Part shown: one piece after another, positions 1-12,700 of the stretch
Layout: each line of letters opens with the position of its first letter
Position numbering within the stretch: the stretch's first letter is position 1
NCBI RefSeq assembly: GCF_904849725.1
Contig: NC_058523.1
Span: 111,354,189-111,418,188 of the forward strand
DNA: 64,000 nt
Reading direction: 5' to 3'
DNA from: Hordeum vulgare subsp. vulgare
Lineage: Eukaryota > Streptophyta > Magnoliopsida > Poales > Poaceae
Notes under the pieces: model-generated
What the model was told of the DNA's origin: nothing
Database searches by the model: none
What the model saw: the letters and a program-made list of their open reading frames with translations, nothing else
Made by a program: the position numbers and the translations under genes

Positions 1-3000
1 TTAGCTCTAAAAAGACATACTGGGGAGTTTAGCTCCAACAAGAGGAGAAGAGGAGAAGAAATAGGAAAAACGAAAACAAAGAAGAAGAAAAGAAGAGAAG
101 AAGGAGAAGGAGGAGGAGGAGGAGGAGGAGAAGGCCAAGGACCTTCTAGTCCTTCTCCTCCTCCTCCTTAAACTCCTTCTCCTCCTTCTTCTTGATTTCT
201 TCTTCTTCTCCTCCTCCTCCTCTTTCTTCTCCTCTTTCATATTATCCTTGCTTTAATTAACCCAACAATGACATAATTAGCCCATTTAGCTCCAAAATAC
301 CATAATAAGCTCAAAATGGCATAAGAACCTTGGTTAGCTCATGAATATTATAAACATAGCATGTTTTCCTCTAAAATGAGATAATTAGCCCATTTATCTC
401 CAAGAAGACATAATTAGGTAATTTAGCTCCAACAAGAGGAGAAGAGGAGACGAAATAGGAAAAATGAAAAGAAAGAAGAAGAAGAAGAAGAGAAGAAGGA
501 GAAGGAGGAGAAGGAGGAGGAGGAGGAGGAGGAGGAGGAGAAGACAATGCCAAGGACCTTCTAGTCCTTCTCCTCCTCCTCCTTATCCTCCTTATCCTCC
601 TTCTTCTTGATTTCTACTTCTTCTCCTGCTCCTCATCTTTTTCTCCTCTTTCATATTATCATTGCTTTAAATAACCCAACAATGACATAATTAGCCCATT
701 TAGCTACAAAATACCATAATAAGCTCAAAATGGCATAAGAACCTTGGTTAGCTCATGAATATTATGTACTTAGCTTGTTTTCCTCTAAAATGAGATAATT
801 AGCCCATTTAGCTCCAAGAAGACATAATTAGGTAATTTAGCTCCAACAAGAGGAGAAGAGGAGAAGAAATAGGAAAACTAAAAAGAAATAATAAGAAGAA
901 GAGAATAAGGAGAAGGAGGAGAAGGAGGAGCAGGAGGAGGAGGAGGAGAAGGCCAAGGACCTTCTAGTCCTTCTCCTCCAACTCCTTCTCCTCGTTCTCC
1001 TCCTTCTTCTTGATTTCTTCTTCTTCTCCTCCTCCTCCTCTTTCTTCTCCTCTTTCATATTATACTTGCTTTAATTTCCCCAAAAATGACATAATTAGCC
1101 CATTTAGCTCCAAAATACCATAATAAGCTCAAAATGGCATAAGAACCTTGGTTAGCTCATGAATATTATATACTTATCTTGTTTTCCTCTAAAATGAGAT
1201 AATTAGCCCTTTAGCTCCAAAAAGACATAATTGGGTAATTTAGCTCCAACAAGAGGAGAAGAGGAGAAGAAATAGGAAAAACGAAAAGAAAGAAGAAGAA
1301 AAGAAGAGAAGAAGGAGAAGGAGGAGAAGGAGGAGGAGGAGGAGAAGGCCAAGGACCTTCTAGTCCTTCTCCTCCTCCTCCTTCTCCTCCTTCTTGATTT
1401 CTTCTTCTCCTCCTCCTCCTCCTCTTCCTTCTCGTCTTTCATATTATCCTTGCTTTAATTTCCCCAACAATGACATAATTAGCCCATTTAGCTCCCAAAT
1501 ACCATAATTAGCTCAAAATGGCATAAGAACCTTGGTTAGCTCATGAATATTATATACTTAGCTTGTTTTCCTCTAAAATTGGATAATTAGCCCATTTAGC
1601 TCCAAAAAGACATAATTAGGTAATTTAGCTCCAACAAGAGGAGAAGGGGAGAAGAAATAGGCAAAATGAAAAGAAAGAAGAAGAAGAAGAAGAAGAAGAG
1701 AAGAAGGTTAAGGAGGAGGAGGAGGAGAAGGCCAAGGACCTTCTATTCCTTCTCCTCCTCCTCCTTCTCCTCCTTCTCCTCCTTCTTGATTTCTCCCTCC
1801 TTCTCCTCCTCCTCCTCTTTCTTCTCCTCTTTCATATTATCCTTGCTTTAATTAACCCAACAATGACATAATTAGCCCATTTAGCACCAAAATACCATAA
1901 TAAGCTCAAAATGGCATAAGAACCTTGGTTAGCTCATGAATATTATATACTTAGCTTGTTTTCCTCTAAAATGGGATAATTAGCCCATTTAGCTCCAAAA
2001 AGACATAATTAGGTAATTTAGCTCCAACAATAGGAGAAGAGGAGAAGAAATAGGAAAAATGAAAAGAAAGAAGAAGAAGAAGAAGAAGAAGAAGAAGAAG
2101 AAGAGAAGAAGGAGGAGGAGGAGGAGGAGTAGCAGAAGGAGAAGGCCAAGGACCTTCTAGTCCTTCTCCTCCTCCTCCTTCTCCTCCTTCTTCTTGATTT
2201 CTTCTTCTTCTCCTCCTCCTCCTCTTTCTTCTCCTATTTCATATTATCCTTGCTTTAATTTCCCCAACAATGACATAATTAGCCCATTTAGCTCCAAAAT
2301 ACCATAATAAGCTCAAAATGGCATAAGAACCTTGGTTAGCTCATGAATATAATATACTTAGCTTGTTTTCCTCTAAAATGGGATAATTAGCCCATTTAGC
2401 TCCAAAAAGACATAATTAGGTAATTTAGCTGCAACAAGAGGAGAAGAGGACAAGAAATAGGCAAAATGAAAAGAAAGAAGAAGAAGAAGAAGAAGAGAAG
2501 AAGGGGAAGGAGGAGGAAGAGGAGGAGAAGGCCAAGGACCTTCTAGTCCTTCTCCTCCTCCTCCTTCTCCTCCTTCTTCTTGAGTTATTCTTCTCCTCCT
2601 CCTCCTCCTCTTTATTCTCCTCTTTCATATTATCCTTGCTTTAATTTCCCCAACAATGACATAATTAGCCCATTTAGCTCCAAAATACCATAATAAGCTC
2701 AAAATGGCATAAGAACCTTGGTTAGCTCATGAATATTATATACTTAGCTTGTTTTCCTCTTAAATGAGATAATTGGCCCATTTAGCTCCAAAAAGACATA
2801 ATTGGGTAATTTAGCTCCAACAAGAGGAGAAGAGGAGAAGAAATAGAAAAAATGAAAATAAAGAAGAAGAAAAGAAGAGAAGAAGGAGAAGGAGGAGAAG
2901 GAGGAGGAGGAGGAGGAGGAGGAGGAGAAGGCCAAGGACCTTCTAGTCCTTCTCCTCCTCCTCCTTGATTTCTTCTTCTTCTCCTCCTCCTCCTCTTTAT

Positions 3001-4199
3001 TCTCCTCTTTCATATTATCCTTGCTTTAATTAACCCAACAATGACATAATTAGCCCATTTAGCTCCAAAATACCATGATAAGCTCAAAATGGCATAAGAA
3101 CCTTGGTTAGCTCATGAATATTATAAACATAGCCTGTTTTCCTCTAAAATGAGATAATTAGCCCATTTATCTCCAAGAAGACATAATTACGTAATTTAGC
3201 TCCAACAAGAGGAGAAGAGGAGACGAAATAGGAAAAATGAAAAGAAAGAAGAAGAAGAAGAAGAGAAGAAGGAGAAGGAGGAGAAGGAGGAGGAGGAGGA
3301 GGAGGAGGAGGAGAAGACAATGCCAAGGACCTTCTAGTCCTTCTCGTCCTCCTCCTTATCCTCCTTATCCTCCTTCTTCTTGATTTCTACTTCTTCTCCT
3401 ACTCCTCATCTTTTTCTCCTCTTTCATATTATCATTGCTTTAAATAACCCAACAATGACATAATTAGCCCATTTAGCTACAAAATACCATAATAAGCTCA
3501 AAATGGCATAAGAACCTTGGTTAGCTCATGAGTATTATATACTTAGCTTGTTTTCCTCTAAAATGAGATAATTAGCCCATTTAGCTCCAAGAAGACATAA
3601 TTAGGTAATTTAGCTCCAACAAGAGGAGAAGAGGAGAAGAAATAGGAAAACTAAAAAGAAATAAGAAGAAGAAGAGAATAAGGAGAAGGAGGAGAAGGAG
3701 GAGCAGGAGGAGGAGGAGGAGAAGGCCAAGGACCTTCTAGTCCTTCTCCTCCAACTCCTTCTCCTTCTTCTTGATTTCTTCTTCTTCTCCTCCTCCTCCT
3801 CTTTCTTCTCCTCTTTCATATTATCCTTGCTTTAATTTCCCCAATAATGACATAATTAGCCCATTTAGCTCCAAAATACCATAATAAGCTCAAAATGGCA
3901 TAATAACCTTGGTTAGATCATGAATATTATATACTTAGCTTGTTTCCTCCAAAATGAGATAATTAGCCCATTTAGCTCCAAAAAGAGATAATTAGGTAAT
4001 TTAGCTCCAACAATAGGAGAAGAGGAGAAGAAATAGGAAAAATGAAAAGAAAGAATAAGAAAGGAAGAGAAGAAGGAGAAGGAGGAGAAGGAGGAGGGGG
4101 AGGAGGAGGAGGAGGAGAAGGCCAAGGACCTTCTAGTCCTTCTCCTCCTCCTCCTTCTCCTCCTTCTCCTCCTCCTTGATTTCTTCTTCTTCTCCTCCT

Positions 4200-7100
4200 C
4201 CTCCTCTTTATTCTCCTCTTTCATATTATCCTTGCTATAATTAACCCAACAATGACATAATTAGCCCATTTAGCTCCAAAATACCATAATAAGCTCAAAA
4301 TGGCATAAGAACCTTGGTTAGCTCATGAATATTATAAACATAGCCTGTTTTCCTCTAAAAGGAGATAATTAGCCCATTTATCTCCAAGAAGACATAATTA
4401 GGTAATTTAGCTGCAACAAGAGGAGAAGAGGAGACGAAATAGGAAAAATGAAAAGAAAGAAGAAGAAGAAGAAGAGAAGAAGGAGAAGGAGGAGAAGGAG
4501 GAGGAGGAGGAGGAGGAGGAGGAGAAGACAATGCCAAGGACCTTCTAGTCCTTCTCGTCCTCCTCCTTATCCTCCTTATCCTCCTTCTTCTTGATTTCTA
4601 CTTCTTCTCCTACTCCTCATCTTTTTCTCCTCTTTCATATTATCATTGCTTTAAATAACCCAACAATGACATAATTAGCCCATTTAGCTACAAAATACCA
4701 TAATAAGCTCAAAATGGCATAAGAACCTTGGTTAGCTCATGAGTATTATATACTTAGCTTGTTTTCCTCTAAAATGAGATAATTAGCCCATTTAGCTCCA
4801 AGAAGACATAATTAGGTAATTTAGCTCCAACAAGAGGAGAAGAGGAGAAGAAATAGGAAAACTAAAAAGAAATAAGAAGAAGAAGAGAATAAGGAGAAGG
4901 AGGAGAAGGAGGAGCAGGAGGAGGAGGAGGAGAAGGCCAAGGACCTTCTAGTCCTTCTCCTCCAACTCCTTCTCCTCCTTATCCTCCTTCTTCTTGATTT
5001 CTTCTTCTTCTCCTCCTCCTCCTCTTTCTTCTCCTCTTTCATATTATACTTGCTTTAATTTCCCCAACAATGACATAATTAGCCCATTTAGCTCCAAAAT
5101 ACCATAATAAGCTCAAAATGGCATAAGAACCTTGGTTAGCTCATGAATATTATATACTTATCTTGTTTTCCTCTAAAATGAGATAATTAGCCCTTTAGCT
5201 CCAAAAAGACATAATTGGGTAATTTAGCTCCAACAAGAGGAGAAGAGGAGAAGAAATAGGAAAAACGAAAAGAAAGAAGAAGAAAAGAAGAGAAGAAGGA
5301 GAAGGAGGAGAAGGAGGAGGAGGAGGAGAAGGCCAAGGACCTTCTAGTCCTTCTCCTCCTCCTCCTTCTCCTCCTTCTTGATTTCTTCTTCTTCTCCTCC
5401 TCCTCCTCTTCCTTCTCGTCTTTCATATTATCCTTGCTTTAATTTCCCCAACAATGACATAATTAGCCCATTTAGCTCTAAAATACCATAATAAGCTCAA
5501 AATGGCATAAGAACCTTGGTTAGCTCATGAATATTATATACTTAGCTTGTTTTCCTCTAAAATGAGATAATTAGCCCATTTAGCTCCAAAAGACATAATT
5601 AGGTAATTTAGCTCTAACAAGAGGAGCAGAGGAGAAGAAATAGGAAAAATGAAAAGAAAGAAGAAGAAAAGAAGAGAAGAAGGAGAGGAGGAGAAGGAGG
5701 AGGAGGAGGAGGAGGAGGAGGAGGAGAAGGCCAAGGACCTTCTAGTCCTTCTCCTCCTCCTCCTTCTCCTCCTTCTCCTCCTTCTTCTTGATTTCTTCTT
5801 CTTCTCCTCCTCCTCGTCTTTCTTCTCCTCTTTCATATAATCCTTGCTTTAATTAACCCAACAATGACATAATTAGCCCAATTAGCTCCCAAATACCATA
5901 ATTAGCTCAAAATGGCATAAGAACCTTGGTTAGCTCATGAATATTATATACTTAGCTTGTGTTCCTCTAAAATGGGATAATTAGCCCATTTAGCTCCAAA
6001 AAGACATAATTAGGTAATTTAGCTCCAACAATAGGAGAAGAGGAGAAGAAATAGGAAAAATGAAAAGAAAGAAGAAGAAGAAGAACAAGAAGAAGAAGAG
6101 AAGAAGGAGGAGGAGGAGGAGGAGTAGGAGAAGGAGAAGGCCAAGGACCTTCTAGTCCTTCTCCTCCTCCTCCTTCTCCTCCTTCTTCTTGATTTTTTCT
6201 TCTTCTCCTCCTCCTGCTCTTTCTTCTCCTATTTCATATTATCCTTGCTTTAATTTCCCCAACAATGACATAATTAGCCCATTTAGCTCCAAAATACCAT
6301 AATAAGCTCAAAATGGCATAAGAACCTTGGTTAGCTCATGAATATAATATACTTAGCTTGTTTTCCTATAAAATGGGATAATTAGCCCATTTAGCTCCAA
6401 AAAGACATAATTAGGTAATTTAGCTGCAACAAGAGGAGAAGAGGACAAGAAATAGGCAAAATGAAAAGAAAGAAGAAGAAGAAGAAGAAGAGAAGAAGGG
6501 GAAGGAGGAGGAAGAGGAGGAGAAGGCCAAGGACCTTCTAGTCCTTCTCCTCCTCCTCCTTCTCCTCCTTCTTCTTGAGTTATTCTTCTCCTCCTCCTCC
6601 TCCTCTTTCTTCTCCTCTTTCATATTATCCTTGCTTTAATTTCCCCAACAATGACATAATTAGCCCATTTAGCTCCAAAATACCATAATAAGCTCAAAAT
6701 GGCATAAGAACCTTGGTTAGCTCATGAATATTATATACTTAGCTTGTTTTCCTCTTAAATGAGATAATTGGCCCATTTAGCTCCAAAAAGACATAATTGG
6801 GTAATTTAGCTCCAACAAGAGAAGAAGAGGAGAAGAAATAGGAAAAATGAAAATAAAGAAGAAGAAAAGAAGAGAAGAAGGAGAAGGAGGAGAAGGAGGA
6901 GGAGGAGAAGGCCAAGGACCTTCTAGTCCTTCTCCTCCTCCTCCTTCTCCTCCTTCTCCTCCTTCTTGATTTCTTCTTCTTCTCCTCCTCCTCCTCTTTC
7001 TTCTCCTCTTTCATATTATCCTTGCTTTAATTTCCCCAACAATGACATAATTAGCCCATTTAGCTCCAAAATACCATAATAAGCTCAAAATGGCATAAGA

Positions 7101-9150
7101 ACCTTGGTTAGCTCATGAATATTATATACTTAGCTTGTTTTCCTCCAAAATGAGATAATTAGCCCATTTAGCTCCAAAAAGACATAATTAGGTAATTTAG
7201 CTCCAACAATAGGAGAAGAGGAGAAGAAATAGGAAAAATGAAAAGAAAGAATAAGAAAAGAAGAGAAGAAGGAGAAGGAGGAGAAGGAGGAGGGGGAGGA
7301 GGAGGAGGAGAAGGCCAAGGACCTTCTAGTCCTTCTCCTCCTCCTCCTTCTCCTCCTTCTCCTCCTCCTTGATTTCTTCTTCTTCTCCTCCTCCTCCTCT
7401 TTCTTCTCCTCTTTCATATTATCCTTGCTTTAATTAACCCAACAATGACATAATTAGCCCATTTAGCTCCAAAATACCATAATAAGCTCAAAATGGCATA
7501 AGAACCTTGGTTAGCTCATGAATAGTATATACTTAGCCTGTTTTCCTCTAAAATGAGATAATTAGCCCATTTAGCTCCAAGAAGACATAATTAGGTAATT
7601 TAGCTCCAACAAGAGGAGAAGAGGAGAAGAAATGGGAAAAATGAATAGAAAGAAGAAGAAGAAGAAGAGAAGAAGGAGAAGGAGGAGAAGGAGCAGGAGG
7701 AGGAGGAGGAGGAGGAGGAAGAGAAGGCCGAGGACCTTCTTGTCCTTCTCCTCCTCCTCCTTCTCCTCCTTCTCCTCCTTCTTCTTGATTTCTTCTTATT
7801 CTCCTCCTCCTCCTCTTTCTTCTCCTCTTTCATATTATCCTTGCTTTAATTAACCCCACATTGACATAATTAGCCCATTTAGCTCCAAAATACCATAATA
7901 AGCTCAAAATGGCATAAGAACCTTGGTTAGCTCTTGAATATTATATACTTAGCTTGTTTTCCTCTAAATTGGGATAATTAGTCCATTTAGCTCCAAAAAG
8001 ACATAATTAGGTAATTTAGCTCCAAGAAGAGGAGAACAGGAGAAGAAATAGGCAAAATGAAAAGAAAGAAGAAGAAGAAGAAGAAGAGAAGAAGGAGAAG
8101 GAGGAGGAGGTGGAGGAGGAGGAGGAGAAGGCCAAGGACCTTCTAGTTCTTCTCCTCCTCCTCCTTCTCCTCCTTCTCCTCCTTCTTCTTGATTTTTTCT
8201 TCTCCTCCTCCTCCTCTTTCTTCTCCTCTTTCATATTATCCTTGCTTTAATTAACCCAACAATGACATAATTAGCCCATTTAACACCAAAATACCATAAT
8301 AAGCTCAAAATGGCATAAGAACCTTGGTTAGCTCATGAATATTATATACTTAGCTTGTTTTCCTCTAAAATGGGATAATTAGCCCATTTAGCTCCAAAAA
8401 GACATAATTAGGTAATTTAGCTCCAACAAGAGGAGAAGAAATAGGAAAAATGAAAAGAAAGAAGAAGAAGAAGAAGAAGAAGAAGAAGAGAAGAAGGAGG
8501 AGGAGGAGGAGGAGTAGGAGAAGGATAAGGCCAAGGACCTTCTAGTCCTTCTCCTCCTCCTCCTTCTCCTCCTTCTTCTTGATTTCTTCTTCTTCTCCTG
8601 CTCCTCCTCTTTCTTCTCCTCTTTCATATTATCCTTGCTTTAATTTCCCCAACAATGACATAATTAGCCCATTTAGCTACAAAATACCATAATAAGCTCA
8701 AAATGGCATAAGAACCTTGGTTAGCTCATGAATATTATATACTTAGCTTGTTTTCCTCTAAAATGGGATAATTAGCCCATTTAGCTCCAAAAAGACATAA
8801 TTAGGTAATTTAGCTGCAACAAGAGGAGAAGAGGAGAAGAAATAGGCAAAATGAAAAGAAAGAAGAAGAAGAAGAAGAGAAGAAGGAGAAGGAGGAGGAG
8901 GAGGAGGAGGAGCAGGAGGAGAAGGCCAAGGACCTTCTAGTCCTTCTCCTCCTCCTCCTTCTCCTCCTTCTTCTTGATTTCTTATTCTCCTCCTCCTCCT
9001 CCTCTTTTTCTCCTCTTTCATATTATCCTTGCTTTAATTTCCCCAACAATGACATAATTAGCCCATTTAGCTCCAAAATACCATAATAAGCTCAAAATGG
9101 CATAAGAACCTTGGTTAGCTCATGAATATTATATACTTAGCTTGTTTTCC
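4200..9150 (+). repeat. Higher-order repeat, copy A of a 5,591-bp-spaced duplication
   Basis: Successive units from about 4200 to 9150 recur in the same order 5,591 bp downstream, which equals 14 monomer units. The matched stretch is about 4.95 kb, and by eye I see only a few substitutions plus one 3-base length change (after which the offset is 5,594). Edges are placed where the paired sequences stop matching, near 4130-4210 and 9150, and are approximate. Confidence 0.88.
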
Positions 9151-9789
9151 TCTTAAATGAGATAATTGGCCCATTTAGCTCCAAAAAGACATAATTGGGT
9201 AATTTAGCTCCAACAAGAGAAGAAGAGGAGAAGAAATAGGAAAAATGAAAATAAAGAAGAAGAAAAGAAGAGAAGAAGGAGAAGGAGGAGAAGGAGGAGG
9301 AGGAGAAGGCCAAGGACCTTCTAGTCCTTCTCCTCCTCCTCCTTCTCCTCCTTCTCCTCCTTCTTGATTTCTTCTTCTTCTCCTCCTCCTCCTCTTTCTT
9401 CTCCTCTTTCATATTATCCTTGCTTTAATTTCCCCAACAATGACATAATTAGCCCATTTAGCTCCAAAATACCATAATAAGCTCAAAATGGCATAAGAAC
9501 CTTGGTTAGCTCATGAATATTATATACTTAGCTTGTTTTCCTCCAAAATGAGATAATTAGCCCATTTAGCTCCAAAAAGACATAATTAGGTAATTTAGCT
9601 CCAACAATAGGAGAAGAGGAGAAGAAATAGGAAAAATGAAAAGAAAGAATAAGAAAAGAAGAGAAGAAGGAGAAGGAGGAGAAGGAGGAGGGGGAGGAGG
9701 AGGAGGAGAAGGCCAAGGACCTTCTAGTCCTTCTCCTCCTCCTCCTTCTCCTCCTTCTCCTCCTCCTTGATTTCTTCTTCTTCTCCTCC

Positions 9790-12700
9790 TCCTCCTCTTT
9801 ATTCTCCTCTTTCATATTATCCTTGCTATAATTAACCCAACAATGACATAATTAGCCCATTTAGCTCCAAAATACCATAATAAGCTCAAAATGGCATAAG
9901 AACCTTGGTTAGCTCATGAATATTATAAACATAGCCTGTTTTCCTCTAAAAGGAGATAATTAGCCCATTTATCTCCAAGAAGACATAATTAGGTAATTTA
10001 GCTGCAACAAGAGGAGAAGAGGAGACGAAATAGGAAAAATGAAAAGAAAGAAGAAGAAGAAGAAGAGAAGAAGGAGAAGGAGGAGAAGGAGGAGGAGGAG
10101 GAGGAGGAGGAGGAGAAGACAATGCCAAGGACCTTCTAGTCCTTCTCGTCCTCCTCCTTATCCTCCTTATCCTCCTTCTTCTTGATTTCTACTTCTTCTC
10201 CTACTCCTCATCTTTTTCTCCTCTTTCATATTATCATTGCTTTAAATAACCCAACAATGACATAATTAGCCCATTTAGCTACAAAATACCATAATAAGCT
10301 CAAAATGGCATAAGAACCTTGGTTAGCTCATGAGTATTATATACTTAGCTTGTTTTCCTCTAAAATGAGATAATTAGCCCATTTAGCTCCAAGAAGACAT
10401 AATTAGGTAATTTAGCTCCAACAAGAGGAGAAGAGGAGAAGAAATAGGAAAACTAAAAAGAAATAAGAAGAAGAAGAGAATAAGGAGAAGGAGGAGAAAG
10501 AGGAGCAGGAGGAGGAGGAGGAGAAGGCCAAGGACCTTCTAGTCCTTCTCCCCCAACTCCTTCTCCTCCTTATCCTCCTTCTTCTTGATTTCTTCTTCTT
10601 CTCCTCCTCCTCCTCTTTCTTCTCCTCTTTCATATTATACTTGCTTTAATTTCCCCAACAATGACATAATTAGCCCATTTAGCTCCAAAATACCATAATA
10701 AGCTCAAAATGGCATAAGAACCTTGGTTAGCTCATGAATATTATATACTTATCTTGTTTTCCTCTAAAATGAGATAATTAGCCCTTTAGCTCCAAAAAGA
10801 CATAATTGGGTAATTTAGCTCCAACAAGAGGAGAAGAGGAGAAGAAATAGGAAAAACGAAAAGAAAGAAGAAGAAAAGAAGAGAAGAAGGAGAAGGAGGA
10901 GAAGGAGGAGGAGGAGGAGAAGGCCAAGGACCTTCTAGTCCTTCTCCTCCTCCTCCTTCTCCTCCTTCTTGATTTCTTCTTCTTCTCCTCCTCCTCCTCT
11001 TCCTTCTCGTCTTTCATATTATCCTTGCTTTAATTTCCCCAACAATGACATAATTAGCCCATTTAGCTCTAAAATACCATAATAAGCTCAAAATGGCATA
11101 AGAACCTTGGTTAGCTCATGAATATTATATACTTAGCTTGTTTTCCTCTAAAATGAGATAATTAGCCCATTTAGCTCCAAAAGACATAATTAGGTAATTT
11201 AGCTCTAACAAGAGGAGCAGAGGAGAAGAAATAGGAAAAATGAAAAGAAAGAAGAAGAAAAGAAGAGAAGAAGGAGAGGAGGAGAAGGAGGAGGAGGAGG
11301 AGGAGGAGGAGGAGGAGAAGGCCAAGGACCTTCTAGTCCTTCTCCTCCTCCTCCTTCTCCTCCTTCTCCTCCTTCTTCTTGATTTCTTCTTCTTCTCCTC
11401 CTCCTCGTCTTTCTTCTCCTCTTTCATATAATCCTTGCTTTAATTAACCCAACAATGACATAATTAGCCCAATTAGCTCCCAAATACCATAATTAGCTCA
11501 AAATGGCATAAGAACCTTGGTTAGCTCATGAATATTATATACTTAGCTTGTGTTCCTCTAAAATGGGATAATTAGCCCATTTAGCTCCAAAAAGACATAA
11601 TTAGGTAATTTAGCTCCAACAATAGGAGAAGAGGAGAAGAAATAGGAAAAATGAAAAGAAAGAAGAAGAAGAAGAACAAGAAGAAGAAGAGAAGAAGGAG
11701 GAGGAGGAGGAGGAGTAGGAGAAGGAGAAGGCCAAGGACCTTCTAGTCCTTCTCCTCCTCCTCCTTCTCCTCCTTCTTCTTGATTTTTTCTTCTTCTCCT
11801 CCTCCTGCTCTTTCTTCTCCTATTTCATATTATCCTTGCTTTAATTTCCCCAACAATGACATAATTAGCCCATTTAGCTCCAAAATACCATAATAAGCTC
11901 AAAATGGCATAAGAACCTTGGTTAGCTCATGAATATAATATACTTAGCTTGTTTTCCTATAAAATGGGATAATTAGCCCATTTAGCTCCAAAAAGACATA
12001 ATTAGGTAATTTAGCTGCAACAAGAGGAGAAGAGGACAAGAAATAGGCAAAATGAAAAGAAAGAAGAAGAAGAAGAAGAAGAGAAGAAGGGGAAGGAGGA
12101 GGAAGAGGAGGAGAAGGCCAAGGACCTTCTAGTCCTTCTCCTCCTCCTCCTTCTCCTCCTTCTTCTTGAGTTATTCTTCTCCTCCTCCTCCTCCTCTTTC
12201 TTCTCCTCTTTCATATTATCCTTGCTTTAATTTCCCCAACAATGACATAATTAGCCCATTTAGCTCCAAAATACCATAATAAGCTCAAAATGGCATAAGA
12301 ACCTTGGTTAGCTCATGAATATTATATACTTAGCTTGTTTTCCTCTTAAATGAGATAATTGGCCCATTTAGCTCCAAAAAGACATAATTGGGTAATTTAG
12401 CTCCAACAAGAGAAGAAGAGGAGAAGAAATAGGAAAAATGAAAATAAAGAAGAAGAAAAGAAGAGAAGAAGGAGAAGGAGGAGAAGGAGGAGGAGGAGAA
12501 GGCCAAGGACCTTCTAGTCCTTCTCCTCCTCCTCCTTCTCCTCCTTCTCCTCCTTCTTGATTTCTTCTTCTTCTCCTCCTCCTCCTCTTTCTGCTCCTCT
12601 TTCATATTATCCTTGCTTTAATTTCCCCAACAATGACATAATTAGCCCATTTAGCTCCAAAATACCATAATAAGCTCAAAATGGCATAAGAACCTTGGTT

